A stretch of 52,796 nt of DNA, from the NCBI GenBank assembly GCA_947585595.1, contig CANPXB010000008.1, forward strand, positions 1 to 52,796, in the 5' to 3' direction. How positions within the stretch are numbered: position 1 is the first letter of the stretch; each line of letters opens with the position of its first letter. The DNA is from an uncultured Bacilli bacterium. Its GTDB lineage: Bacteria; Bacillota_I; Bacilli_A; RF39; UBA660. Of this stretch, positions 7,793 through 17,123 are shown piece after piece. A model generated the notes under the pieces. That model searched no databases. It saw only the letters and a list, made by a program, of their open reading frames with translations, and was not told the DNA's origin. The translations under genes and the position numbers were made by a program.

Positions 7793-10700
7793 ATGAAAAA
7801 TATAAAAAAAATATTAATTTTTATTCTTTTAACTATTTTTATTCTACCTATAACAATCTATGCTAACAATGAAGTAATTTTAAAAGTAGATAAAACAGAA
7901 TTAGAAGTGGGAGATGTTATAACTGTTGATGCTGAAATACCAAGTGATATCAAATTATATGCCTTAACAGCCACCTTAAACTATGATAAAGATGTTTTTG
8001 AAGAAATAACAGATCAAAACTTTGTCGGCCAAGAAGATGTCGTTGAAATATTATATAATCCTGAAAATAGTCGCTTTGGTTTAATTAATAAAGCCGGGGA
8101 AATACCTAATAGCTTATTTACGATTCGTTTAAGAGTTAAAAAAGATGCAAAAGTAGGTAATACTAATATAACTCTAACCAATATTGAATCATCAGATGGT
8201 GCTGAAAAAACTAATTTTAATAAAGCTAATCTAGAACTATTAGTAACTAGAGATGCTAACCAAAACGAAGAAATACCAACCAACAATGCAATTAACTACG
8301 AAGATATTAAAGAAGAAGTAATTGAAGTTTTTACTAATCGTCCTATTGTAATTGGGGCCTCTATTGGTACAATTCTTTTACTTGGTTCTTTCATTTATCT
8401 TATTGTTAAAAAAAGAGAAAAGAAAATCATTATTATAACTGGTGCTGCATTAGCAACATTTATTCTTTTACTAAGTGCCTTATTAATCTTTAATGATGGT
8501 AAAAAAGACGTTAATAACGACGGTAAGAAAGATTATGACGATGCTAGAGAAATCCTTGAATACTTAATTAATATGCGAGGAACTAAACCAGAATCAGATG
8601 ATTCAGAAAGTAATGAATCAAACAATTCAAATAACTCAAACAATAATAACAATACCTCAAACAATAACTCATCAAATAATAGCTCAAGTTTCAATAAAAA
8701 GCCAGCTAAAAAACCAAATAATAAATATGACGTTAATAATGATGGTAAAGTAGATGTTAACGATGCTGGTCATAGTGCTGGTAGTACAACTGAAAATACT
8801 AATTATAAAGTAACTTTAAAAAGTAAAGAAAGTAATGATAATTTATATACCGAAAAAGGTGAAATAACTCTATCATTTACTGCCACAGTAAGCCCAACTG
8901 AAAAAATCAAAGAAGTAATGATAGATGGCACTTATTATGCCGTAACATATAATAACGGTTATTATACTGTTAAACTTAAAACTCCTTCATCATCCGGCGT
9001 TCATGAATTTAAATTTACTAAAGCTAAATTAATTAATAATCGTGAAATCAAAACTGAACTGACAATTGTTAAAGAAGTTTTAAAAGATGAACCATATGTC
9101 GATCAATTTAATTTTGATGATCAAAATGATGTTTTATCATTCATCTTAGAAGACAAAGATAATGCCTTTAAAAATGGTTACATCGTTGTCGAAGATCAAA
9201 ATAATACTGAAGTTTTAAGAAAAGATATTACTAAAGGAAATAATAGTATTTCTTATGAATTTATTAAAGAACAAGATTATAATATCTTAATTTTTGCAAC
9301 CTTTGATCGTGATACTAATGATTTAAGTAATATTACCGGTAATAAAAACGAATATGAAAACAAATCTATTTATAGCCATACTTTATCAATCAATAGTAAT
9401 TATGATTTTAGAATATCTAATGTTACCATAACTGATGCCATCGAAAAAGGTGAAAAACCAGTCTTAGAATTTACTAGTACTAATAATAAAGGTTATACAG
9501 TTGAATATATTGAAATAGCTGGTCATAGATATGAAGTAACTCCTAAATCCGAAAAGAATCGTTATCAAGTAACTCTAAATAGCTTAAATACTGATACTTT
9601 TGGTAAATATCATATTGAAATAGACAAAGTTGAAATCAATAACTACAAAGTATTTGAAAATAAAAAAGATTATGAACTAAATCCTTTAAGCTATACTGTC
9701 TTAAAAAATGCTCCTAAAGTTGAAAATATTACGATTGAAGAAGATAAAACAAATAATCAATTATACGTTAATTATCATGTCGTCGATCCTGAAAAAACAA
9801 TTGAAGAAGTCGATCTTTCTTTGTATGATTCAAATAATAAATTAGTAAATAAACTATATAAGGTTCAAAACGGGAATCGAATACCAGTTTCTTATGAAAA
9901 TAATATCACCGGTGGCTATAAAGTCATCTTCTTAGGTGATTATAACTTAGGAACAGATCGTCATAACTATAATGATGTCAATATTGGGGAAAACAGTATT
10001 ATTACCCAAAAAGATGTTAAAATTACTAAAGTTGAAGTAGGTATCGTTAATAATAACAAATATGAATTAATGCCATATCCTAATAAAAATCAAAGTAAAT
10101 ATCAAATCAGAGTTCATATTAATATTAGTGCTGAACTAATGAAAAAATATAATCGTATATCTGGTGTTACAATAAATGGCTTAAATTATGATGGTGGCTC
10201 AAATTCTGTTAATGCAAGTGGAGATGGTAATACAACTGTAACTTTTGCTATTCCAGTTGAATCCGGTATTATTGATTTAAATATCAGCCGTGTTAAATTA
10301 GCTGTTGAATCATATCAAGGAGTAAGTCAAGCTTTCTTTGCTGTTGAACCATATCATGTTAAAATAGATGTCTTAAAAGATAAACCAACAATTAATGATT
10401 TAAAAATAATTAGTGAAAACTATGAAACTGGTGAAGTTACTTTCCGTTTCTATGTTAAAGATGATAAAGGTGGTTTTGATAAAGGCACAGTTACTTTAAA
10501 TAATGAAACTAAAGATATTAAATTCGGTGAAAATGAAATAACATTTACTAACGTTCCTAAAGACCAAGAACTAGATTTAATCTTTAAAGGTAACTACGAC
10601 TTAGATACTAATACAATTAGTGAAGAAACAAATAAAAACTACTACACGGATACTGAAATATATAAGACAACATATGCTTTATATGATAGTAACAAATACG

Positions 10701-13700
10701 ATAATATTAAATTAACTAATATAAAGACTAATAGTGATAATAATGATAACTATTTTGAAAAGACCGAACCAATTAATTTAAGTTTCAGTTTAGATGAAAT
10801 AGATATTCCATTAAATATTGCTAAAATAGTTGTCGAAGGTAAAGAATACAATGTAACTAAAATTGATAATACCTATAATACAGTTGTGGAAGGCTATAAC
10901 CTAGCTGGTGTTAAAGAATTAGTAATTACTGATATAATTCTAAGTAATGGTCGTAAAATAAGTCTTAAAGATGATAATAAAACAAATCTTGAGGTCTTAA
11001 AAGACAAAATAAGTATCTATGACTATAAATATGAAGATAATGATGAAAACATTAAAATCAAATTAAATCTAAAAGATAACGATAAAGCAGTTCCAGAACG
11101 TCTTGAAGATAATATTAAAGTCGAATTATATAATGAAAGCAATGAACTAATTCATACTTATCCATTTGCTAAAGAAATAACCATTCCTAAAGATGGAAAC
11201 ATAAGATATTATGTTAAAGTAATAGGTACATATGACCGTGACATAAAAATAGGAGAGAATAACTACTTTGCAAATACCTTATTATTAAATGAAGTTATCT
11301 CACTTGATAAGAATTATATCGAAATGAAAAAGATAACTGATGTAATTCTATATAAAAATACAACTGAAAAAGTAACAGAAATCGAAACAGTTGATGTTAA
11401 CGATATTGAAGCCCATCCTGAAAATTACTTTGTTAAAATCAATATGGAGAAATTACCAACTGTCTATGCTAAAATAAAAAAAGTCCTAAAAGAAAATAAT
11501 CATTTAATTCTTGTCTTAGATTATGAATATGTCGTTAAAGAAAAAAATGATGAAAAACAAGACTTAAGAATTGATTTTGGTTTAATTGAAGGTACAACCG
11601 TAACAAACTCTGCTCATCCAGCTAATATTAACGATTTAATTGAGATGGTTAAAAAAGATCCATCAGCTGATATTAATCTAGCTAAAGATATTGACTTATC
11701 TATTCAAGATATTGATACTGATACAATCTTTGATGTTACATATACTGGTAACTTTAATGGTAATGGTTATAAAATTAAAAACTTAGATCGTCCATTATTT
11801 AAATCAGTTAAAAATGGTACAATTAAGAATTTAAAATTAGATACTGTAACTTTAAAAGATAATAAATATCAAGGAGCTATTGCCAATACAATTGATAATG
11901 CTACATTAGAAACCATTATCATTGATAAAGTAGTTATTGATAACACGAGAAGTGAAGTAGGAGGTTTAGTTGGTACTGTAACTAATAATTCAAATATCTC
12001 TAAATCAAAAATTACAAATGTCATAATTACCGGTAACGAAGAATCATCTAATATTGGTGGTTTAGTTGGTAAAATTGAAAATTCAACAATGGAAAACAAC
12101 TTTGTCGGTGGTACTATAACTGCTAATGCCGATTACATCGGCGGTTTAGCTGGTAATGCTATTAATACAACATTCAAAAATAATGTTATTGATTTAAAAA
12201 TAAATAATGGTGCCACAAGAATTGCTAATATCTCATGTTACTTTGCTTGTTCAGAATCTAAAACTTCAACGATAATTGATAATGTAACAATTAATGGTAA
12301 AGCTAATAATGGATTAACTAATAATGCTAAAGAAATAAGTAATAACTTTAATCTATATACTGAAACAGAGCCAGACGAAGTTGATGGTGTCACAAATGTT
12401 AAATATACTGTTTTAGACGAAAGTATTATCGACTATTATAAAAAAGCTCACTTTAATGAAAAAATATGGTATTTAAAAAATGTCTTATATTTTGCATCAC
12501 CAATCTTTGTCTTTGAACAAAACTCTGTCTTAGATTTAGATTCAGTAATTGATGAATACGATGAAGAAAAAGAATATTACTTATATGCTAACTTAACTAA
12601 GTTAACTCCATTCTATGATAGTAATCGAATTATCAAAAACTCTAAAAACATAAGTGATACAAGTGCTTTAGCAACTAAAACAATTAAACACTTAATTCCG
12701 TTAGATGCAAATGGTAATATCGTTACTTATTTAACTACTAGTGATTATCGTAAAATAACAAAAATTAAAATCGTTTATGAAGATAATAAATGTGAAGAAT
12801 ACGAAGTAAAATTTGATAAATTGTACGATATGGTTGCTAGTTACCGTATAAGTGCTTTAAAGATTGATTATACTTTTAATCATTACTTAATTGATAGTAA
12901 TTCCCAATTAGTTAATAATTTAACAAATTACTTAGCAAAATTAAATTATGAAACTAATTTAGATCCATTAACTCCGGGTGATGATAGTCGTCTATATAAT
13001 GAATTCTATAATGATGTAACAAAAAGAGAATTAAAAGAATACGTCTTAAAATACATTTCCATTACTAATAACGCTAATGCTAATTCCAATGAAGCTATTA
13101 GTGATTACTTAGAAAGAGAAATAAAAAATGATCCAGAATTTATTAAAACACTATATGTCTATAATTACTTTAGAAGATTCTATGATGTAGATATAGATGG
13201 TATGAAACTATATGACTTTATCTTATTTAATAGTAATGGTTATTCTAAAGAAATGACTACAAGTTATATCGTTGATACTTATTTAAAAGATAGTAATAAT
13301 TTTGCTACTAATCGTACTAGTGATGTCTATGGTTCTATTATCAGTAAGTATACAGGTTACAATACAATTCCATTATATTTAGAACATCTAGTAACTACTT
13401 TAACTAATGAAGACCCAGCCGATTGGTTTGCACATGAATTTAAAGGTTATTTAGTCGAATTAAATGTTACTAATCATCCGGAAATCGAATATCGTTTATG
13501 GGATCATATTAAAACCCAAGATAAGAATACAAAAGTTAACTGGTATAACTATGCTTTACCAATCTTAACTTTACCAGAAAAAGCTGCTTATATTATTACA
13601 ACTCCTGGTCAATTCATTATTGGGGCTGAAAGAACATATATCAATGATCCATTTAACGCTAAAGATCAAGAAGACTTTAAAGCCCGTGTTTTAAAATATA

Positions 13701-15154
13701 CAACTCGTATGAGTGATTACTATAATACTGCGGCAGCTATTATTGATGATGCCCAAATATTCAATAATATTCATACTGTTCAAATAGATAAACGTTTTGC
13801 TTATCAAAATGGAGTTTTAACTTATCAAAACCCATATTCAACTGAAGAACCATTCCATAAAAACTTCAATGAAGTAGTCGGGCAATGGGCTTATCCAGAT
13901 GGTAATGCTGCAACTGCCAATGGTGCTTATATTATCTGGCGTGCTGAAGGATGCTTAGATGGTGATTGGACCTATAGTACTTGGTCACATGAAACAGCTC
14001 ATAATATGGATGCTAGATTATTCTTAAAAGATAATGCTCGTCGTTTCGATGCTGGTGGTGAAGATTACGCTGATGGTAACTTAACTCAAAGCTTTAATGA
14101 TCATGATATCGTTATGAACTTATCATATCGTTACGAATCAAAAGAAAGAATTGCTGCTAACTTAACTCCAGCTCGTATTAATACTAAAGAAAAAATCTTC
14201 GATTTCTATAATAAAGCCTTTGAAACAATTTATATTATGGATTATCTTGAAGGGGAAGCCTTCTTAAAATTACCAGTTGAAGAACAAGCTGCTTTAGTTG
14301 TTCAAGCAATATATCCAAAAGAAAAAACTAATACCTTAGAAGGACATGAATATTTACAAAGACAACATACAGTTTATACGGAAGTATCATTAGAAGAATA
14401 CAAAAATTGGAATATTAAAACTCTAGATGACTTATATGATCATCACTTAGTAATGTTCCCAGGTGTTATCTATTCAACATATACAACTAACAAATACGGT
14501 GGTGAAAATATCTTAAAAGTTCGTTGGTATGAACCTCATAATGATTATGGTCGTCCTGACTCATATAGTCTTAAATGGTGGGCTTATGAAATGTTAGGAT
14601 ATGCTGGCTATGAAAAAGGTTATATTGGTTACTATAGTAATATTGGTTATGAAACTAAACAATTACCAAAAGTCGCTGATGACGGCGTAAGTTATGTAAA
14701 AGATAAAAATGGTAATATAGAGTATACAAATGTTAATTATAAAACTGATTTAATGGCTTTACGTACCATTACAGGTAAAGAAGATATTACCTTTAAATCA
14801 TACCGTCAAGGAAGATTTAATAATGTTAAAACCAACTTAAGAAATATCCAATATATCGGTGTTAATGATTACTTTAACAAATTCTATAATGCCTTACATG
14901 AAGATGCTCAAGCTGTAATTGCTAAACGTAAAGAAGCTGAAGCACAATTCCCAGGTGATTCTAAAGAAGCAATTGATAAACGTAATCAACTAGTAAATAA
15001 TAGTAAAGTTAAAAACTTTGCTAAGAGTTCTGCCGTTCGACTAGATCTATACTTTGCGATTAAAAATGGTACAAAAGACTTTGAAGGTAAGGTATACGAT
15101 AATACTAAACAACAGAATGTAAAAGAATTTGTTATACCTTCATCAAACGAATAA
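7793..15154 (+). CDS. Giant M26-family zinc metalloprotease with cohesin and split dockerin
   Basis: 2453 residues from the ATG at 7793; a GTG at 7778 is possible but would spoil the signal peptide. In order: signal peptide (~1-25); cohesin-like domain (~27-150); two membrane segments (~184-206 and ~212-233) with a short KKREKK turn; a dockerin-like calcium loop (DVNNDGKKDYDDA, ~239-251); a Ser/Asn-rich linker; a second calcium loop (DVNNDGKVDVNDA, ~314); four Ig-like repeats of ~210 residues, each with VLK(D/N)..; a GLUG-type region (GGLVG twice, GGLAG, ~1275-1470); and the M26 catalytic domain. Zinc site: HETAH at 2066-2070 plus Glu2090 in GGEDYADG. Streptococcal IgA1 protease, ZmpB and ZmpC share the N-terminal double-membrane layout and the HExxH-20-E site. 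The target here (IgA, mucin or other host glycoprotein) is unknown. No LPxTG is seen. Confidence 0.88.
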   Translation: MKNIKKILIFILLTIFILPITIYANNEVILKVDKTELEVGDVITVDAEIPSDIKLYALTATLNYDKDVFEEITDQNFVGQEDVVEILYNPENSRFGLINKAGEIPNSLFTIRLRVKKDAKVGNTNITLTNIESSDGAEKTNFNKANLELLVTRDANQNEEIPTNNAINYEDIKEEVIEVFTNRPIVIGASIGTILLLGSFIYLIVKKREKKIIIITGAALATFILLLSALLIFNDGKKDVNNDGKKDYDDAREILEYLINMRGTKPESDDSESNESNNSNNSNNNNNTSNNNSSNNSSSFNKKPAKKPNNKYDVNNDGKVDVNDAGHSAGSTTENTNYKVTLKSKESNDNLYTEKGEITLSFTATVSPTEKIKEVMIDGTYYAVTYNNGYYTVKLKTPSSSGVHEFKFTKAKLINNREIKTELTIVKEVLKDEPYVDQFNFDDQNDVLSFILEDKDNAFKNGYIVVEDQNNTEVLRKDITKGNNSISYEFIKEQDYNILIFATFDRDTNDLSNITGNKNEYENKSIYSHTLSINSNYDFRISNVTITDAIEKGEKPVLEFTSTNNKGYTVEYIEIAGHRYEVTPKSEKNRYQVTLNSLNTDTFGKYHIEIDKVEINNYKVFENKKDYELNPLSYTVLKNAPKVENITIEEDKTNNQLYVNYHVVDPEKTIEEVDLSLYDSNNKLVNKLYKVQNGNRIPVSYENNITGGYKVIFLGDYNLGTDRHNYNDVNIGENSIITQKDVKITKVEVGIVNNNKYELMPYPNKNQSKYQIRVHINISAELMKKYNRISGVTINGLNYDGGSNSVNASGDGNTTVTFAIPVESGIIDLNISRVKLAVESYQGVSQAFFAVEPYHVKIDVLKDKPTINDLKIISENYETGEVTFRFYVKDDKGGFDKGTVTLNNETKDIKFGENEITFTNVPKDQELDLIFKGNYDLDTNTISEETNKNYYTDTEIYKTTYALYDSNKYDNIKLTNIKTNSDNNDNYFEKTEPINLSFSLDEIDIPLNIAKIVVEGKEYNVTKIDNTYNTVVEGYNLAGVKELVITDIILSNGRKISLKDDNKTNLEVLKDKISIYDYKYEDNDENIKIKLNLKDNDKAVPERLEDNIKVELYNESNELIHTYPFAKEITIPKDGNIRYYVKVIGTYDRDIKIGENNYFANTLLLNEVISLDKNYIEMKKITDVILYKNTTEKVTEIETVDVNDIEAHPENYFVKINMEKLPTVYAKIKKVLKENNHLILVLDYEYVVKEKNDEKQDLRIDFGLIEGTTVTNSAHPANINDLIEMVKKDPSADINLAKDIDLSIQDIDTDTIFDVTYTGNFNGNGYKIKNLDRPLFKSVKNGTIKNLKLDTVTLKDNKYQGAIANTIDNATLETIIIDKVVIDNTRSEVGGLVGTVTNNSNISKSKITNVIITGNEESSNIGGLVGKIENSTMENNFVGGTITANADYIGGLAGNAINTTFKNNVIDLKINNGATRIANISCYFACSESKTSTIIDNVTINGKANNGLTNNAKEISNNFNLYTETEPDEVDGVTNVKYTVLDESIIDYYKKAHFNEKIWYLKNVLYFASPIFVFEQNSVLDLDSVIDEYDEEKEYYLYANLTKLTPFYDSNRIIKNSKNISDTSALATKTIKHLIPLDANGNIVTYLTTSDYRKITKIKIVYEDNKCEEYEVKFDKLYDMVASYRISALKIDYTFNHYLIDSNSQLVNNLTNYLAKLNYETNLDPLTPGDDSRLYNEFYNDVTKRELKEYVLKYISITNNANANSNEAISDYLEREIKNDPEFIKTLYVYNYFRRFYDVDIDGMKLYDFILFNSNGYSKEMTTSYIVDTYLKDSNNFATNRTSDVYGSIISKYTGYNTIPLYLEHLVTTLTNEDPADWFAHEFKGYLVELNVTNHPEIEYRLWDHIKTQDKNTKVNWYNYALPILTLPEKAAYIITTPGQFIIGAERTYINDPFNAKDQEDFKARVLKYTTRMSDYYNTAAAIIDDAQIFNNIHTVQIDKRFAYQNGVLTYQNPYSTEEPFHKNFNEVVGQWAYPDGNAATANGAYIIWRAEGCLDGDWTYSTWSHETAHNMDARLFLKDNARRFDAGGEDYADGNLTQSFNDHDIVMNLSYRYESKERIAANLTPARINTKEKIFDFYNKAFETIYIMDYLEGEAFLKLPVEEQAALVVQAIYPKEKTNTLEGHEYLQRQHTVYTEVSLEEYKNWNIKTLDDLYDHHLVMFPGVIYSTYTTNKYGGENILKVRWYEPHNDYGRPDSYSLKWWAYEMLGYAGYEKGYIGYYSNIGYETKQLPKVADDGVSYVKDKNGNIEYTNVNYKTDLMALRTITGKEDITFKSYRQGRFNNVKTNLRNIQYIGVNDYFNKFYNALHEDAQAVIAKRKEAEAQFPGDSKEAIDKRNQLVNNSKVKNFAKSSAVRLDLYFAIKNGTKDFEGKVYDNTKQQNVKEFVIPSSNE

Positions 15155-15155
15155 A

Positions 15156-15181
15156 AGGTTGCAAATATTGCAATCTTTTTT
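15156..15181 (+). terminator. Rho-independent terminator
   Basis: AGGTTGCAA pairs with TTGCAATCT around a 3-nt loop, then a T run. It ends the protease gene. Confidence 0.85.
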
Positions 15182-15261
15182 CATTAATAAAATATTAGTT
15201 TTACTAATTGCTAAGAAATAAAATATATATTATAATTATATAAGAATAAAAGGTGATTGAA

Positions 15262-16170
15262 ATGCTTAAAGCAATATGTTTAGGAAGAATAAGTTATGAA
15301 ATAGACTTACCAGTTGAAACAATGCCTAAAGAAGGTACAGTTAATGAATTCTTTGAAAAACAAGGTAATGTTGGTGGTGAAGCTGCCACAATAGGTTGTT
15401 GTCTAGCACGTTGGGGAATTAGTACTTCCGTAGCTGGTGTTCTAGGTAATGATGTCTTTGGTACACGTATTCGTAAAGAATTTGATAAATTGCGTATTGA
15501 TACTCGTTATATTGAACCATCATATGATAACGATACTTCTATCTCTGTTGTTTTAGTTAATAAAGCTTTAAAAAATCATACTATCTATAACTTATCAGAT
15601 AAATTTGTCAGTTTAAAAAAATGTGACTTTGACTTCACACCTGACTTAATCTGTGTTGATGGTTATGACTCAGTTCAAGCTAAAAACCTTTTAGAAAGAT
15701 TTCCTCATTGTTTATCCGTTTTAGATGCCAATTTAATAACTAGTTCCGTTGTTGAATTACTAAAAAAAGCTAAATATGCAGTATGTACTAAAGAATTTGC
15801 TGAAAATGTAAGTGGCGTTAAAATCGACTTCCAAGTTCCTGCAACTTTAGTTGAATTATATCAAAAACTAAAGAAAAAATACTTAAATACTGAGTTTGTT
15901 GTAACACTAGGTGATAGGGGAGCTTTATACTGTATCAATAGTCAGATAAAAGTAAGCCCATCTTTAAAAGTTGATATTAGTGATACTCATGGTTGTGGTT
16001 CCATCTTTAGAGCAATGTTTGCTCATACCTTAGTAAATGGTAACGATGTCGAAAAAGCCGTTAAAATGGCTTGTATTGCTGCTGGTTTGGCTGCTAAAAA
16101 GATTGGTTCAATTGAATCAATTCCAACTTTAGAAGAAGTAAGAAATATCTATGACCAAAATTATTCGTGA
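15262..16170 (+). CDS. PfkB/ribokinase-fold protein lacking the catalytic Asp
   Basis: 302 residues from the ATG at 15262, which is preceded by AGGTGATTGA. The N-terminal PfkB signature with its Gly-Gly substrate motif (GNVGGEAATIG, residues ~37-47) and the C-terminal anion-hole motif are present. In the usual DTxGAGD the final Asp is the catalytic base; here the sequence reads DTHGCGS, with Ser247 in its place. Family enzymes phosphorylate sugars, nucleosides or fructose phosphates with ATP. Loss of this Asp normally abolishes turnover, so the protein may be a regulatory or binding paralogue, or it may use an unusual mechanism. It overlaps the following Smr gene by 20 nt, suggesting coupled translation. 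Confidence 0.85.
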   Translation: MLKAICLGRISYEIDLPVETMPKEGTVNEFFEKQGNVGGEAATIGCCLARWGISTSVAGVLGNDVFGTRIRKEFDKLRIDTRYIEPSYDNDTSISVVLVNKALKNHTIYNLSDKFVSLKKCDFDFTPDLICVDGYDSVQAKNLLERFPHCLSVLDANLITSSVVELLKKAKYAVCTKEFAENVSGVKIDFQVPATLVELYQKLKKKYLNTEFVVTLGDRGALYCINSQIKVSPSLKVDISDTHGCGSIFRAMFAHTLVNGNDVEKAVKMACIAAGLAAKKIGSIESIPTLEEVRNIYDQNYS

Positions 16171-16423
16171 TCCTTTTACTTATCGTCTGCCGCACCTAGA
16201 TATTCATGGTGAAACAAGTCTTACCTGTATTGCCGTGTTAAAATCTTTTATAAATGATAACTTATATCTTAAAAATCCTAAAGTAGTTATCGTTCACGGT
16301 AAAGGTTCAGGAGTCTTAAGAAAAGCCACTCATGAATACCTAAAAACTCGTAAAGAAGTATTAAAATACTACATAGATGGCTTAAATGATGGTGAAACGA
16401 TTGTCGAATTAGATATAAAATAA
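16151..16423 (+). CDS. Stand-alone Smr domain protein
   Basis: 90 residues. The LDIHGET motif (residues ~16-22) and the HGKGSGVLR motif (~48-56) are the two hallmarks of the Smr (small MutS-related) domain, otherwise found at the C-terminus of MutS2 and in short stand-alone proteins. Smr domains act as nucleases or bind nucleic acid, and some cleave mRNA on stalled ribosomes. The start codon lies 20 nt inside the end of the PfkB-fold gene, so expression is probably translationally coupled. A terminator follows at once, making this a two-gene unit. No DNA mismatch-repair partner is nearby. Confidence 0.85.
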   Translation: MTKIIRDPFTYRLPHLDIHGETSLTCIAVLKSFINDNLYLKNPKVVIVHGKGSGVLRKATHEYLKTRKEVLKYYIDGLNDGETIVELDIK

Positions 16424-16429
16424 ACAATA

Positions 16430-16453
16430 AGTCCTAAAAATAGGGCTTTTTTT
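16430..16453 (+). terminator. Rho-independent terminator
   Basis: AGTCCTA pairs with TAGGGCT (one G-T pair) around AAAA, followed by T7. It ends the PfkB-Smr unit. Confidence 0.85.
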
Positions 16454-16474
16454 AACGAAAATTAAAAATTTTTC

Positions 16475-16503
16475 TTGCTAAATTGACTCATAATTGCTAT
16501 AAT
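16475..16503 (+). promoter_or_regulatory. Promoter P1 upstream of the 16618 gene
   Basis: TTGCTA (16475-16480), 17 nt, then TGC-TATAAT (16498-16503), an extended -10. Confidence 0.55.
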
Positions 16504-16554
16504 AAGCATCAAAACCATCATCAAAGGAATTTTTTCGGAATAATAGGGCAAAAT

Positions 16555-16584
16555 TTGACGGGGTTCGGCTTTTTATGCTAGACT
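16555..16584 (+). promoter_or_regulatory. Promoter P2 upstream of the 16618 gene
   Basis: TTGACG (16555-16560), 18 nt, then TGC-TAGACT (16579-16584). With P1 it gives a tandem promoter pair, which suggests strong or conditional expression. Confidence 0.6.
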
Positions 16585-16617
16585 AAAAGCACAAAAAGAA
16601 GTTTAGGGGGAATAAAT

Positions 16618-17037
16618 ATGAAAGGATATGTTTTAGATTACATTAACGAAAACGAATTTAAGAAACTAGAAAGAGCTTTAAAAAAATACAACATGCTTGC
16701 TTATAAAAAATTAAACTTCGAATATTATCCAGCTTTAAGAAATGGTAAATTCGTTGGTGAATTAACTAGTCAAAATAAAAAAGCAGGTACTGAAACTTAT
16801 GAGCTAAAACTTCCTAGTGATAGTATGTTTACCCAAGTTCACGGTGATGTAAAATTAATTTATACAGTTTATATTAAAGAACAAACAATTATGTTAAATA
16901 CTATTACACCATCAGATATTCTTTTAGAAGGACATCAATCAGAACTTACAACATATAAAGGAATTATGATTTCAAAGAAAAATGCCTCTAAAGACATGTT
17001 TAAAATTGATTTATTGAAAATGTTACAAGATAAATAA
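16618..17037 (+). CDS. Hypothetical protein, 139 aa, strongly expressed by the look of its signals
   Basis: I do not recognise this protein. It is a basic, soluble alpha/beta protein with no signal peptide and no membrane segment. The N-terminal 30 residues are helical and Lys-rich; the middle (residues ~60-110) alternates in a beta-strand-like pattern. The ribosome site is strong (AGGGGG, 8 nt before ATG), the gene has two candidate promoters upstream and its own terminator, so it is an independent unit. These features suggest an abundant housekeeping or stress protein, but no function is supported. Confidence 0.75.
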   Translation: MKGYVLDYINENEFKKLERALKKYNMLAYKKLNFEYYPALRNGKFVGELTSQNKKAGTETYELKLPSDSMFTQVHGDVKLIYTVYIKEQTIMLNTITPSDILLEGHQSELTTYKGIMISKKNASKDMFKIDLLKMLQDK

Positions 17038-17057
17038 GAGCTAAGGCTCTTTTTTTC
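17036..17057 (+). terminator. Rho-independent terminator
   Basis: AAGAGC pairs with GCTCTT across a 4-nt loop, followed by T7. Confidence 0.8.
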
Positions 17058-17123
17058 TGGAAAAATTTGCTTTTTTCTTTAATTTATATTAAGATATCAA
17101 ATACGTAAAAGAAGGGGAATATT

